From Hominisplanchenecus faecis (GTDB taxonomy: Bacteria; Bacillota; Clostridia; Lachnospirales; Lachnospiraceae): a stretch of 64,000 nt of DNA. The stretch covers positions 1 to 64,000 of the forward strand of contig NZ_JAJEQE010000012.1 in assembly GCF_020687205.1 (NCBI RefSeq), given 5' to 3'. Within the stretch, counting starts at the first letter, position 1. Each line of letters opens with the position of its first letter. This document shows, one piece after another, positions 17,999-27,414 of the stretch. The notes under the pieces are model-generated. The model was not told the DNA's origin, ran no database searches, and saw only the letters and a list, made by a program, of their open reading frames with translations. The translations under genes and the position numbers were made by a program.

Positions 17999-18427
17999 TT
18001 AAAATGTTAATACTTCTGGCTTCTGAGCTGCATGTTTGTGATCCGGACCAGCATATACAAAAAGTTTTTTGTACATTTCTCTTCCCAGAGGTCCTTTTGG
18101 AAGCATACCTTTAACTGCCAGTTCGATAACTCTTTCCGGTTTCTTGTTTAACATTTCTTTCAGAGTTGTCTCTTTCATTCCTCCAACGTAGTCGGAATGT
18201 CTGTAGTAAACTTTCTGTTCCAGTTTTTTACCTGTTACTTTGATTTTGTCTGCGTTTGTGATGATTACATAATCACCTGTATCGATAAACGGAGTAAAGA
18301 TCGGTTTGTTTTTACCTCTTAAGATCTTTGCTACTTCTGATGCTAATCTACCTAATGTATATCCTGTTGCGTCCACTACATACCATTTTCTTTCGATTGT
18401 TGCTGGACTAGCCATATAACTTTTCAT
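17999..18427 (-). CDS. rplM: 50S ribosomal protein L13
   Basis: L13 is an early assembly protein of the large subunit (142 aa). Characteristic segments are [36 protein letters not shown] and [21 protein letters not shown] start it at the ATG at 18427, seven bases after AGGAGG; the longer frame to 18454 runs through the leader. It is the first gene of rplM-rpsI. The leader can fold over the ribosome binding site, consistent with L13 feedback. Confidence 0.98.
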   Translation of the reverse strand: MKSYMASPATIERKWYVVDATGYTLGRLASEVAKILRGKNKPIFTPFIDTGDYVIITNADKIKVTGKKLEQKVYYRHSDYVGGMKETTLKEMLNKKPERVIELAVKGMLPKGPLGREMYKKLFVYAGPDHKHAAQKPEVLTF

Positions 18428-18520
18428 GGGGTAACCTCCTGATTGATATTCCATTATGAGTTTCTATAGTAAAATGTCGTTACCGGGGCTTGGATCAGAC
18501 ATTTACATACTTCGTCACAT
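18428..18520 (-). ncRNA. L13-type ribosomal protein leader
   Basis: On the minus strand AAATGTC pairs with GACATTT to close a hairpin. GGTAAC (minus strand of 18479-18484) is complementary to GTTACC (minus strand of 18430-18435), which is part of the Shine-Dalgarno region AGGAGGTTACC. This would hide the ribosome site when formed. Known Firmicute L13 leaders act this way; the specific fold here is my inference. Confidence 0.55.
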
Positions 18521-18526
18521 TGCTTA

Positions 18527-18555
18527 ATTATATTATACAGACCCGTGTGTGTCAA
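18527..18555 (-). promoter_or_regulatory. Consensus sigma-A promoter of rplM-rpsI
   Basis: TTGACA (18550-18555) and TATAAT (18527-18532) are both perfect and spaced exactly 17 bp on the minus strand. A second overlapping TATAAT is at 18532-18537. Confidence 0.9.
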
Positions 18556-18597
18556 CCTTTTTTTACATTTTTTACGATTCTTATGAACCTTTTTTAC

Positions 18598-18640
18598 GAT
18601 TGTGAGTCTGCAAAGCACGGAATGATCCACCGGTATCGCA
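18598..18640 (+). repeat. Dispersed hairpin element, copy D (degenerate)
   Basis: GATTGTGAGTCTGCAAAGCA continues CGGAATGATCCACCGG. It aligns best with copy A. The inner stem is weakened (CTGC against GCAC), so this is probably an old copy. It lies between the rplM promoter and the 3' end of rseP. Confidence 0.45.
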
Positions 18641-18671
18641 GTTTTAATTTTTAACCTCAACATCTTAACAC

Positions 18672-19706
18672 TTAAAAGAAGATTTTCCTCACATCATTGA
18701 ACATCACCACTACCATCAAAAGCATCAGAAGCATCAGTCCGACAAAATGTACCATTCCTTCTTTCTCGGGATCGATCCGTTTCCCACGGATCAGCTCAAT
18801 GATCAGAAAGACCAGTCTGCCGCCGTCCAGTGCCGGGATTGGCAGAAGGTTCATGACACCCAGGTTTGCTGTCAGAAGGATCGATATGTTCAGCATATTC
18901 AGCCATACATAGAAACCTCCGGAGGACTGTGACTCCTGATACGTCTCTCCGATGTAACTCACAACACCGACCGGACCGGACATATCATTGATGCTCGCCT
19001 GACCGGTAAAGAGCATTTTAATACTCTCGATTGTCAGCTGAATCCAATATTTTACTTCATAGGCACTGTATTTCAAGGTGCCGAGGATACCGCATTTTTC
19101 GCGGTAATTGGAACTGCAGCTGATACCGAAAATGTAACGACCGCTCTCATTTGCAACCGGATCCATCTGAACGGTGATATCTTTGCCGTCGCGTTCTACC
19201 GTCATCGTCACGGACTGTTTCTGATGAAAGGTCACATAGTTGGTTACTTCTCTTGCCACATGGATATTGCTGTGATTGATCTTTTTAACAATATCGCCTT
19301 CTTTCAGGCCTGCTTCTGCTGCCGGGTATCCGTCACTCACCTGCAGGATCACCGGTTTATCGTACCCGATACTTCCTATAATAAACAGGGACAGTACAAA
19401 TGCCAGGATAAAGTTAAATACCGGACCTGCTGCAATAACTGAAATCCTTGCCCATACGGATGCCGCTGCAAATGCTCCCGGTTCCATCGTTCCTTCATCT
19501 TCTCCAAGCATCATGCAGGAACCGCCAAACGGCAGAAGTTTCCAGGAATATTTTGTTCCTCCTTTGTCAAAGCTTAACAGTCTCGGTCCCATTCCCAGAG
19601 AAAATTCCACAACCGTAATGCCATTTTTCTTCGCCAGCAGGAAATGTCCGAATTCGTGAAAAAGAACAATCAGGCTGAAGATCAACAATGCTATAATTAT
19701 GCTCAA
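18672..19706 (-). CDS. rseP: RIP metalloprotease RseP (site-2 protease)
   Basis: This membrane zinc protease of about 344 aa cuts transmembrane segments of anti-sigma factors or signal peptides. The zinc motif HEFGH is in the first helix (LIVLFHEFGHFLLAKKNG). A PDZ domain follows (AAEAGLKEGDIVKKINHSNI), and the second zinc motif is NLLPIPALDGGRL. The likely start is the TTG at 19706, one base after the dxr stop, with GCAGGTGG upstream. It is the last gene of pyrH-frr-uppS-cdsA-dxr-rseP, the standard Firmicute order. Confidence 0.94.
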   Translation of the reverse strand: MSIIIALLIFSLIVLFHEFGHFLLAKKNGITVVEFSLGMGPRLLSFDKGGTKYSWKLLPFGGSCMMLGEDEGTMEPGAFAAASVWARISVIAAGPVFNFILAFVLSLFIIGSIGYDKPVILQVSDGYPAAEAGLKEGDIVKKINHSNIHVAREVTNYVTFHQKQSVTMTVERDGKDITVQMDPVANESGRYIFGISCSSNYREKCGILGTLKYSAYEVKYWIQLTIESIKMLFTGQASINDMSGPVGVVSYIGETYQESQSSGGFYVWLNMLNISILLTANLGVMNLLPIPALDGGRLVFLIIELIRGKRIDPEKEGMVHFVGLMLLMLLMVVVMFNDVRKIFF

Positions 19707-19707
19707 T

Positions 19708-20853
19708 TTACCACCTGCTTTCAATCATTTCATAAGTTTCCTGTTCACACTGCAGGATCTGTTCCACCGTTGGAGCTTCAATCACTTTGTGTGCATCCAT
19801 ACAGGTTTTGATGATCTCGTAAATATCCAGAAAACCGATCTTGCGGTTCAAAAATTTGCTGACTGCACGCTCGTTTGCCGCATTAAATACAGTCGGCATG
19901 GAGCCGCCTGCTTTTGCCGCTGCAAAGGCCAGCGGAAGTCCTTCGAAATTCTCCATATCCGGTTTTTCGAAGGTGATCTGTGACAGGCTCCAGAAATCCA
20001 GACGTTCTCCGGCCAGATATTCCCGATCTGGATAGAACAGTGCATACTGGATCGGAAGCTTCATATCCGGGGTTCCAAGCTGGGCGATCACCGCACCGTC
20101 TTTGTACTGCACCATGGAATGGATGATGCTCTGCGGCTGGATCACAACCTGGATCTGATCCAGTTCCACATCAAACAGCCATTTTGCCTCCATCACTTCC
20201 AGTCCTTTGTTTACCATACTCGCAGAATCAATCGTGATCTTATGTCCCATCGACCAGTTTGGATGTTTCAGTGCATCCTCAAGCTGCACATGTTTCAGAA
20301 ATGCTTTATCTTTTCCGCGGAACGGACCGCCGGATGCTGTCAGCAGGATTTTGTCGATCTGTGTTTTCTTTTCTCCGTTTAAGGACTGGAAAATCGCACT
20401 GTGCTCGCTGTCCACCGGAAGGATCTTTACGTTGTATTCTTTTGCCAGAGGCATAATGATATGACCGGCAGTTACAAGTGTCTCTTTGTTTGCAAGTGCA
20501 ATATCCTTTCCTGCTTTTATTGCTGCAATGGTCGGGCGTATCCCGATCATGCCAACGATCGCTGTCACCAGCACTTCTGCTTCTTCCATTTGTGCGATCT
20601 CAAGAAGTCCCTCCATGCCGGAAACGATCTTCACCGGAAGGTCTGCGGTACAGATCCGCAGCTCCTTTGCTTTTTCTTCGTCCCAGACAGCTGCAATCTG
20701 CGGATGAAACTCGCGGATCTGGCTCTCCAGCTGTGTAATATTATGACCTGCTGCCAGTGCTTTTACGCAGAGCCTTTCCGGATTGGCACGCACCACATCC
20801 AGCGTCTGCGTTCCGATCGATCCGGTTGAACCCAAAACTGCTATATTTTTCAT
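19708..20853 (-). CDS. dxr: 1-deoxy-D-xylulose 5-phosphate reductoisomerase
   Basis: Dxr makes MEP from DXP with NADPH, the committed step of non-mevalonate isoprenoid synthesis (381 aa). The NADPH loop is LGSTGSIGTQTLDVV. The metal and substrate region includes ILPVDSEHSAIFQSL and LTASGGPFRG, with NWSMGHKITIDSASMVNKGLEVMEA (first 20 residues quoted separately in relatives) following. The gene overlaps almost directly with rseP and follows cdsA by 10 bp. IspG, a later pathway enzyme, is also encoded in this window at 35.2-36.2 kb. Confidence 0.97.
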   Translation of the reverse strand: MKNIAVLGSTGSIGTQTLDVVRANPERLCVKALAAGHNITQLESQIREFHPQIAAVWDEEKAKELRICTADLPVKIVSGMEGLLEIAQMEEAEVLVTAIVGMIGIRPTIAAIKAGKDIALANKETLVTAGHIIMPLAKEYNVKILPVDSEHSAIFQSLNGEKKTQIDKILLTASGGPFRGKDKAFLKHVQLEDALKHPNWSMGHKITIDSASMVNKGLEVMEAKWLFDVELDQIQVVIQPQSIIHSMVQYKDGAVIAQLGTPDMKLPIQYALFYPDREYLAGERLDFWSLSQITFEKPDMENFEGLPLAFAAAKAGGSMPTVFNAANERAVSKFLNRKIGFLDIYEIIKTCMDAHKVIEAPTVEQILQCEQETYEMIESRW

Positions 20854-20863
20854 TTGTTCCTCC

Positions 20864-21673
20864 TTATCTCATCATAAACATGGAAAGATAATAAATAACC
20901 GGTGCAGTAAAGATCACACTGTCAAAACGATCCATGATCCCGCCATGTCCCGGTATCAGTGTACCGTAGTCTTTGATGTTGTGATTACGCTTGATCGCTG
21001 ATGCTGCCAGATCTCCGACCATGGAGATCAGTGCTCCGACTGCACAGATGATCGCATAGGTGATCACCGGATTTTCTGCCTCCAGATGACTGCCTACGAC
21101 TGCCGCATAGATGGCTCCCAGAAGTGCCGCACCGACAACACCGCCGACGGCTCCTTCCACGGATTTCTTCGGGCTTAAAACCGGAGACATTTTGTGTTTC
21201 CCGATCAGCATGCCGACACAGTAAGCACAGGTATCACATCCCCAGGAACACAGAAAGATCAGCCATACAAGAAATGCTCCGTCGCGGATCATCCTGGTCT
21301 GATAAATGTAGGACAGCATGACACCCACATAGACCACACCGAAAAAGGCTGCCATCACCTGTTCTGCATGATATTTTGGATAAGAAAACACATAGACAAA
21401 CATCATGGCGATCAGCACAATGATCAGGTTCATCATCGCATACTCCGAATATCCGAGACTCAGCAGAATATAATGTAAGATCACGCCCAGATATCCCACC
21501 ACTGCCAGCAGGTTTTCACCCTGTTTCTGTACCTTCACTGCACGGTACAGTTCAAACATACCGATCAGCGATACGATGGTCAGTGTTCCGTACAAAATCC
21601 AGCCTCCGCTGCAGATTGTCAGAAGTGCCACTGCCACCAGAACGATACCGCTGATAAGTCTTGTCACAAACAT
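20864..21673 (-). CDS. cdsA: Phosphatidate cytidylyltransferase
   Basis: This 269-aa multi-pass membrane enzyme makes CDP-diacylglycerol from phosphatidate and CTP, the gateway to acidic phospholipids. The C-terminal signature is clear: SMVGDLAASAIKRNHNIKDY then GTLIPGHGGIMDRFDS. The central segment SPKKSVEGAVGG is also typical. It lies between uppS (4-bp gap) and dxr, consistent with a lipid and envelope operon. ATG at 21673 follows an AGGAGAA-type ribosome site. Confidence 0.96.
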   Translation of the reverse strand: MFVTRLISGIVLVAVALLTICSGGWILYGTLTIVSLIGMFELYRAVKVQKQGENLLAVVGYLGVILHYILLSLGYSEYAMMNLIIVLIAMMFVYVFSYPKYHAEQVMAAFFGVVYVGVMLSYIYQTRMIRDGAFLVWLIFLCSWGCDTCAYCVGMLIGKHKMSPVLSPKKSVEGAVGGVVGAALLGAIYAAVVGSHLEAENPVITYAIICAVGALISMVGDLAASAIKRNHNIKDYGTLIPGHGGIMDRFDSVIFTAPVIYYLSMFMMR

Positions 21674-21676
21674 ATC

Positions 21677-22384
21677 TTATTCTCCTTTCACACCGCCATA
21701 TCTGCGTTCTCTTCCATTATATTTCTCAATGGCCTTTAACAGTTCTTCTTTATTGAATGCCGGCCACGGAACTTCCGTGAAATAGAACTCCGAATAAGCC
21801 AGCTGCCACAGCAGATAGTTGGACAGACGCAGCTCACCGCTGGTGCGAATCAGAAGATCCGGATCCGGTATCTCTCTCGTATCCAGATATGCAGAGAAAA
21901 GATCTTCTGTGATGTCTTCCGGTTTTACTGCCCCGTCTACGCAGTCCTGGCTGAGCTGACGGATCGCACGCACGATCTCATCACGGCTTCCATAGTTGAT
22001 CGCAAGGTTAAAATTCAGCCCGGTATTGTTTTTGGAAGACTCAACCAATTCTTTTAAGCTCTCCTGCAGATCATCTGCAAGTGCCGTCGGATCTCCGAGA
22101 ACACGGACTTTCATATTATTTTCCCTTGCTGTCTTGATACAGGTCTTTGTATAGCTTCGGAAAAGCTTCATCAGCCCGTCAACTTCTTCTCTGGAACGTT
22201 TCCAGTTCTCAGTCGAAAACAGATAGACCGTCAGATATTTGATGCCGATATCATAAGCGTCACGGCAGATTTTTTCCAGATTCTTGGCACCGCGTACATG
22301 CCCGTAATTACGCGGCATCCCTTTGCTCTTTGCCCAGCGTCCGTTGCCGTCCAGAATGATTGCTACATGTTGTGGAATATTCAT
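21677..22384 (-). CDS. uppS: Undecaprenyl diphosphate synthase (isoprenyl transferase)
   Basis: This cis-prenyltransferase of about 235 aa extends farnesyl diphosphate to the C55 carrier of cell-wall synthesis. It begins NIPQHVAIILDGNGRWAKSK, with the catalytic Asp, and contains YLTVYLFSTENWKRS and RTSGELRLSNYLLWQLAYSE. The ATG at 22384 has CAGGAGG. Just upstream a terminator hairpin separates it from frr, so its expression may depend on read-through. Confidence 0.97.
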   Translation of the reverse strand: MNIPQHVAIILDGNGRWAKSKGMPRNYGHVRGAKNLEKICRDAYDIGIKYLTVYLFSTENWKRSREEVDGLMKLFRSYTKTCIKTARENNMKVRVLGDPTALADDLQESLKELVESSKNNTGLNFNLAINYGSRDEIVRAIRQLSQDCVDGAVKPEDITEDLFSAYLDTREIPDPDLLIRTSGELRLSNYLLWQLAYSEFYFTEVPWPAFNKEELLKAIEKYNGRERRYGGVKGE

Positions 22385-22404
22385 ACACAAAACCTCCTGT
22401 GTGC

Positions 22405-22440
22405 AAAAAAGCAGGGATGCCACACTGCAACATCCCTGTA
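22405..22440 (-). terminator. Terminator/attenuator between frr and uppS
   Basis: Minus strand CAGGGATG, an 11-nt loop, CATCCCTG, then CTTTTTTG. The T-run ends only about 8 bases before the uppS ribosome binding site. Confidence 0.8.
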
Positions 22441-22465
22441 TTTACCCAATATTTACCTTCTAAGA

Positions 22466-23020
22466 CTACACGGTCATGATCTCTTTTGATTTCTCCTCGA
22501 TAGCCTTGTCGATATCCTTGATGTACTTGTCTGTCAGCTTCTGGACATTTTCTTCCAGCTCTTTGACTTCGTCCTCGGATACCTCTTTTCCCTTTCCAAG
22601 TTTCTTGAATGCATCGTTTGCGTCACGTCTGATATTGCGAACAGCAACTTTTGCACCCTCGCCTTTTTTCTTCACTTCTTTTACCAGATCTTTTCTTCGT
22701 TCCTCTGTCAGTTCCGGGAATACCAGACGGATCACTTTTCCGTCGGTATTCGGATTGATGCCAAGGTCGGATGTCTGGATCGCTTTGCAGATCTCTTTGA
22801 TCAGAGATGCATCCCACGGCTGGATCTGGATCATACGCGGCTCCGGAACGGTAACGTTTCCTACCTGCTGAAGTGGCGTCGGTGTTCCGTAGTACTCTAC
22901 GGTGATACGATCCAGTACGTGCGGATTGGCACGACCTGCACGGATCGCTCCGAACTCTTCGAGCAGATTGTTATATGATTTTGTCATTTTGACATCGTAT
23001 GCTTTGATTCTTTCATCCAT
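22466..23020 (-). CDS. frr: Ribosome recycling factor
   Basis: This 184-aa protein frees ribosomes from mRNA after termination together with EF-G. The family pattern is complete: [39 protein letters not shown] and [18 protein letters not shown]. The C-terminal helix [18 protein letters not shown] is regular. The start ATG 23020 has AGGAGGAAT. It is 25 bp after pyrH, in the usual pyrH-frr pair. Confidence 0.98.
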   Translation of the reverse strand: MDERIKAYDVKMTKSYNNLLEEFGAIRAGRANPHVLDRITVEYYGTPTPLQQVGNVTVPEPRMIQIQPWDASLIKEICKAIQTSDLGINPNTDGKVIRLVFPELTEERRKDLVKEVKKKGEGAKVAVRNIRRDANDAFKKLGKGKEVSEDEVKELEENVQKLTDKYIKDIDKAIEEKSKEIMTV

Positions 23021-23045
23021 TTCTGATTCCTCCTGTATTCTGGTA

Positions 23046-23741
23046 TTATACGGTAACTTTTGTTCCGTTGAATTTGCCGTTTACGGTATTGACTATGCTG
23101 TTCTCTTCGTTCAGCCCGAAAACAAGCATCGGCATCTTGTTTTCCATGCAGAGAATGGACGCTGCCATATCTACTACGCCCAGTTTGCGGTCGATGACTT
23201 CCTGAATAGAGATTTCATCGTATTTTTTTGCATCTGGGTTGGTCTTCGGATCACTGTCATATACACCATCAATGGATTTTGCGAGCAGGATCACATCTGC
23301 CTCAATCTCAATGGCACGAAGCACGGTTGCTGTATCGGTGGAAAAATACGGATGTCCGGTACCTCCTGCAAAGAAAGATACAATCCCTTTTTCAAAATAT
23401 TTATTGACACGGTCTTTTGAGAAAAGTTTTGTAAACGCTCCGCATGCAAACGGTGTCAGGATCTGTGTTTTCATTCCGACAGAACGGAAGATCTCCGATA
23501 CATAAATGCAGTTCATGACCGTTGCCAGCATTCCGATCTGATCCGCTTTTGTGCGGTCGATATTCTCACTGGAGCGGCCTCTCCAGAAGTTACCGCCGCC
23601 GATCACGATGCTGACTTCCAGACCTGCATCGACAATCTCTTTTACCTGTTTTGCTACTTTTGTAACGGTCGGCTCATCAAAGCCCATATGTTTATCACCT
23701 GCAAGTGCTTCGCCGCTTAATTTCAATAATACTCTTTTCAT
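23046..23741 (-). CDS. pyrH: Uridylate kinase
   Basis: This hexameric bacterial UMP kinase of about 231 aa (amino acid kinase fold) makes UDP. Motifs: [27 protein letters not shown], and [19 protein letters not shown], the region that binds UMP and [22 protein letters not shown] is also conserved. I start at the ATG at 23741 with GAGGTG upstream. No rpsB or tsf precedes it here, although those often do; instead the strand changes at about 23.8 kb. Confidence 0.97.
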   Translation of the reverse strand: MKRVLLKLSGEALAGDKHMGFDEPTVTKVAKQVKEIVDAGLEVSIVIGGGNFWRGRSSENIDRTKADQIGMLATVMNCIYVSEIFRSVGMKTQILTPFACGAFTKLFSKDRVNKYFEKGIVSFFAGGTGHPYFSTDTATVLRAIEIEADVILLAKSIDGVYDSDPKTNPDAKKYDEISIQEVIDRKLGVVDMAASILCMENKMPMLVFGLNEENSIVNTVNGKFNGTKVTV

Positions 23742-23924
23742 TCTGCACCTCAATCTGTTTTTTTGTTTCGAGACAGTTTATGTGTCTGTTTACCTGAAAC
23801 TTTCTGCTGAGAGTATATCATATTTCCTTTGAAACTACAACTAAGAATTCTCCGAGTACTTCCACGGTTTTTTCCTTCGGTCGGCATATTTTTTTGCACC
23901 GGAAGAGAACCTCCGCAAATTTTG

Positions 23925-24041
23925 CTATACTTTTTCCCGCGTTTTTGTTATAATCACGCTTGGTATCCGCACAGCATACGATCTGTTGCCCGTCGGATAC
24001 CCGGTAACTCAGAAACATAACCTGAATATGGGAGATATCAT
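23925..24041 (+). promoter_or_regulatory. Promoter and structured leader of the metal-exporter-like gene
   Basis: A -10 box TTATAAT lies at about 23947-23953 with TTGCTA upstream. The leader then has GGTATCCG (23962-23969) perfectly paired with CGGATACC (23994-24001) around a 24-nt loop, about 40 bases before the start codon. I do not recognise a known riboswitch class in it. Confidence 0.5.
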
Positions 24042-24890
24042 ATGAATGCAACTTTATTTCTGGATGCTGCACTGGACGCACTGCTTGACAGTCTTCGCAT
24101 GCTTCCCTTTTTATTTGTAGCTTTTCTGATCCTGGAAGCCCTCGAACACTATTCCAGTAACCGGCTGACGCATTTCTTTCAGCACAAAAAAGGCGGACCG
24201 GCCATCGCATCCCTGCTTGGCTGCATCCCTCAGTGTGGATTTTCCACTCTGATCTCAAGCCTTTACTGCGGAGGCATTGTCACAGTCGGAACCTTGATCG
24301 CTGTATACTTATCCACTTCGGATGAAGCGATTCTGATCCTTCTTGCACATCCGGATCGGGCCGGTGTGGTCGGAAAGCTTCTGCTCGCCAAACTGATCAT
24401 CGCCATTCCTGCCGGATATCTGGTTGATTTTATCTGGAACAGATGGAGACATCCTCAGAAACACGTCGAGGATCTCTGTGACCACTGCGGATGTCACGAT
24501 CATCACGGTATTATAAGGCCGGCACTGAATCACACGTTAAAGCTTTTTGCTTTTATCCTTGTGTTCAATGCCGTTCTGAATCTCCTGCTCGAAGGGATCG
24601 GGCTGGAATCACTCTCGAAAGCCCTGCTTGGCGGGACTGTCTTCCAGCCGTTTCTGACTGCACTGCTTGGGCTGATTCCGAACTGTGCAGCTTCTATCCT
24701 GATCACGCAGCTCTTCCTGGAAGGTGCGATTAGTTTTGGTTCTGCCGTTGCCGGTCTGTGCACCGGTGCCGGAATTGGACTTGTAGTCTTGTTTAAAACC
24801 AGTCGGAATAAAAAAGAATGTTTTGCCATTACCGGTATTCTCTATCTGATCGCTGTGATCGCCGGAATGATCCTGCAGCTGATCGGATAA
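24042..24890 (+). CDS. Putative 10-TM heavy-metal/manganese exporter (ArsP_2-like)
   Basis: This 282-aa membrane protein is made of two related halves. GCIPQCGFSTLISSLYCGGI in the first half resembles GLIPNCAASILITQLFLEGA in the second; both have the P-x-C motif. A His/Cys-rich loop between the halves (LCDHCGCHDHHG) would bind metal. This matches the family called putative 10TM heavy-metal exporter, often annotated as arsenic efflux or manganese transporter; substrate is unproved. It is transcribed alone, with a structured leader. Convergent topB begins 33 bp downstream. Confidence 0.75.
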   Translation: MNATLFLDAALDALLDSLRMLPFLFVAFLILEALEHYSSNRLTHFFQHKKGGPAIASLLGCIPQCGFSTLISSLYCGGIVTVGTLIAVYLSTSDEAILILLAHPDRAGVVGKLLLAKLIIAIPAGYLVDFIWNRWRHPQKHVEDLCDHCGCHDHHGIIRPALNHTLKLFAFILVFNAVLNLLLEGIGLESLSKALLGGTVFQPFLTALLGLIPNCAASILITQLFLEGAISFGSAVAGLCTGAGIGLVVLFKTSRNKKECFAITGILYLIAVIAGMILQLIG

Positions 24891-24923
24891 AACATCCGCA
24901 TCCGCTTACAGGCACTCTGGCTT

Positions 24924-27143
24924 CTATTTGATGTCCAGTTTGGCAAAAGCCGCCGCAAACGCGTTATTTAACGGTTCGGCGGCTTCTTTTTGCTGTTTTT
25001 TCAGATAACTCTGCACATCCCGTTTGCTGACACCTGCTCCTTCCTTTTCTCTTCGGTTTTTAAATGCTGAAAGTTTCTCTTTGTATCCGCATTTGCAGAT
25101 AAATGTCTGATCTTCTCCTTTTCCGTACAGTTCCATCTTTTTATGGCATTTCGGGCATCTCGCATTGGATGTTCTGGAAAGAGTTTCCCGATAGCCGCAT
25201 TCCCTGTCCTGACATACCAGCATTTTGCTGTTCTTTCCATTGACCGCAAGCAGTCTTTTGCCGCACTGCGGGCATTTCTTGTTGGTCAGGTTATCGTGGC
25301 GGAAGGTCTGTGTGCCTGCCTTGATCTCACGGATCAGTTCTTCGGTATAATCGCTGATTTCTTCAATAAATGCTTTTTCCTGTAAGTTTCCTTTTGCAAT
25401 GCCGGAAAGTTTCATTTCCCAGGCTGCCGTCAGCTCCGGTTTCTTCAGTTCGGACGGAACAAGCTCCAGCAGCTGTTTTCCTTTTCCGGTCACATGGATC
25501 TCATTTCCCTTTTTCTCCATCAGGAAAGAGTTAAACAATTTATCAATGATATCGGCTCTTGTCGCTACCGTACCAAGTCCGCCCGTCTCACCCAGTGTTT
25601 TTGCCGCTTTTGCATCTTTGCTTTCCATGTAGCGGACCGGATTTTCCATGGCGGAGAGCAGCGTTGCCTCCGTAAAATAAGCCGGCGGCGTTGTCTTTCC
25701 GGTTGTAACTGTCACTTTTGCGACCGGCATACTATCGCCCTTTTTCACGGACGGCAGCGTCTGTTCTTTCGGTGCCGCTGCCAAATCGTCCGCTTCTTCC
25801 CATTCTTCATCCGTTTCAAGATTTTCATAGGCTTCTTTCCAGCCCTGGCTCTTCACAACCTTACCTTTTGCCGTAAAACTCTCTCCTGCCAGCCCGCCGG
25901 TAAATACGGTCTGATCATACTCAAATGCCGGAAGCAGTACTGCCAGGAATCTACGTACTACCAGATCATAGACCTTACGCTCTTCGTTTGTCATCGTCTG
26001 CAGATCCACAAACTGCTCGGTCGGAATGATCGCATGGTGATCCGTCACTTTTTTATTGTCCACAAAAGAAGCATTTTTGCGGATCGGACGCATGGAAAGG
26101 CTTCCTGCCAGTTTACGGTAAGGTCCGACGCTGCATGCTTTTAAACGTTCTTTTAAGGTATCTGCCACATCGGTTGTGATATATCTGGAATCGGTTCGCG
26201 GATAGGTCAGCACTTTATGGCTTTCATAGAGACGCTGCATGATATTTAAGGTCTCTTTTGCCGAATATCCAAAACGTTTGTTGGCATCTCTTTGCAGCTC
26301 CGTCAGATCATAAAGCCCCGGTGCAAATGTTTTCTTTGCTGTTGTTTTCACCTCTTTGATGATCATTTTTTTGCCGCTTTTGATCTCTGCTTTTACTTTT
26401 TTCTCAATTTCATCCATTCTCTGTTTCTGAAATGTGCAGTAACCGGAGCTTTTTGCATCTTTCCAGGTGAAACGCACGCCGCCGGATAAAATCTGCATGC
26501 CATAATATTCCTTCGGTACAAAACTGCGGATCTCTTTCTCGCGGTGTGCCACCATCGCAAGCGTCGGTGTCTGGACACGGCCGCAGGACAACTGTGCATT
26601 GTATTTGCAGGTCATCGCTCTGGTAGCGTTGATGCCGACCAGCCAGTCCGCTTCTGCCCTGGCTTTTGCCGCATGGTAAAGATTGTTGTACGCTCTGCCG
26701 TCACGCAGGTTTGCAAATCCTTCGCGGATGGCTTTGTCTGTGACTGAGGAGATCCACAGACGTTTGATCGGCTTTTTGCATTCTGATTTTTCCAAAATCC
26801 AGCGTGCTACCAACTCTCCTTCTCTTCCGGCATCGGTCGCAATGATAATCTGATTTACATCCTTGCGGAACAGCTGCTTTTTCACAAGCCCATATTGCTT
26901 TGCCGTCTGTCTGATAACAACAAGCTGCATTTTTTCCGGCATCATCGGCAGTGTTTCCATGTCCCATTTGCTGTATTTTTTATCGTATTCTTCCGGATCT
27001 GCAAGCGTCACCAGATGTCCCAGTGCCCAGGTTACAATGTACTTGTCCCCCTCGAGTGCTCCCGGAATGTTTTTGCTGCAATGTAAAACTCTTGCAATAT
27101 CTCTTGCCACAGAAGGTTTTTCTGCGATCACTAATGATTTCAT
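24924..27143 (-). CDS. topB: DNA topoisomerase III
   Basis: This 739-aa type IA topoisomerase decatenates and relaxes negatively supercoiled DNA. The Toprim domain starts LVIAEKPSVARDIARVL and has ATDAGREGELVARWIL. The active-site Tyr is in VLTYPRTDSRYITTDV. GLGTVATRADIIDKLFNS is another conserved block. The C-terminus has zinc-ribbon Cys sets (CPQCGKRLLAVNGK and CPKCHKKMELYG). TopB genes of this size occur both in chromosomes and on conjugative elements. No conjugation gene is adjacent, so I take it as chromosomal, though acquisition is possible. Confidence 0.95.
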   Translation of the reverse strand: MKSLVIAEKPSVARDIARVLHCSKNIPGALEGDKYIVTWALGHLVTLADPEEYDKKYSKWDMETLPMMPEKMQLVVIRQTAKQYGLVKKQLFRKDVNQIIIATDAGREGELVARWILEKSECKKPIKRLWISSVTDKAIREGFANLRDGRAYNNLYHAAKARAEADWLVGINATRAMTCKYNAQLSCGRVQTPTLAMVAHREKEIRSFVPKEYYGMQILSGGVRFTWKDAKSSGYCTFQKQRMDEIEKKVKAEIKSGKKMIIKEVKTTAKKTFAPGLYDLTELQRDANKRFGYSAKETLNIMQRLYESHKVLTYPRTDSRYITTDVADTLKERLKACSVGPYRKLAGSLSMRPIRKNASFVDNKKVTDHHAIIPTEQFVDLQTMTNEERKVYDLVVRRFLAVLLPAFEYDQTVFTGGLAGESFTAKGKVVKSQGWKEAYENLETDEEWEEADDLAAAPKEQTLPSVKKGDSMPVAKVTVTTGKTTPPAYFTEATLLSAMENPVRYMESKDAKAAKTLGETGGLGTVATRADIIDKLFNSFLMEKKGNEIHVTGKGKQLLELVPSELKKPELTAAWEMKLSGIAKGNLQEKAFIEEISDYTEELIREIKAGTQTFRHDNLTNKKCPQCGKRLLAVNGKNSKMLVCQDRECGYRETLSRTSNARCPKCHKKMELYGKGEDQTFICKCGYKEKLSAFKNRREKEGAGVSKRDVQSYLKKQQKEAAEPLNNAFAAAFAKLDIK

Positions 27144-27288
27144 ATGCTTCTTCCTCTTTTCTTCTATTTTGTTTTGGGTTTTATCTGATGATCAGTCGCT
27201 GTGTATGATATCTGAACTTGTTTGCTTTGTTCCTTGTGCGGATCTGAAATCTATTGTAAACGAAATTTTCGCTCATGTCACGAAGTTT

Positions 27289-27300
27289 AAGTCGAACATA
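27289..27300 (+). repeat. Possible fragment of the 53-bp dispersed repeat
   Basis: AAGTCGAACATA matches the end of the 53-bp repeat at 3930 and 36240 (GTTCGACTT end). Only 12 bases match, so this may be chance or an old remnant. Confidence 0.25.
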
Positions 27301-27414
27301 TTTTAATCGGAGAGTCAAGCGGATACTCTCAATGAAAGCAGAGAACTTGCCTGATTTGATCAAATATCTGACTGTGATATATTTCAGCCTGTTTTCAGTT
27401 TTTTATGCTATACT

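Noticed and set aside
24924-27143. topB as part of a conjugative element
   Set aside because: Large TopB genes occur on conjugative elements, but no relaxase, coupling protein or type IV secretion gene is nearby.
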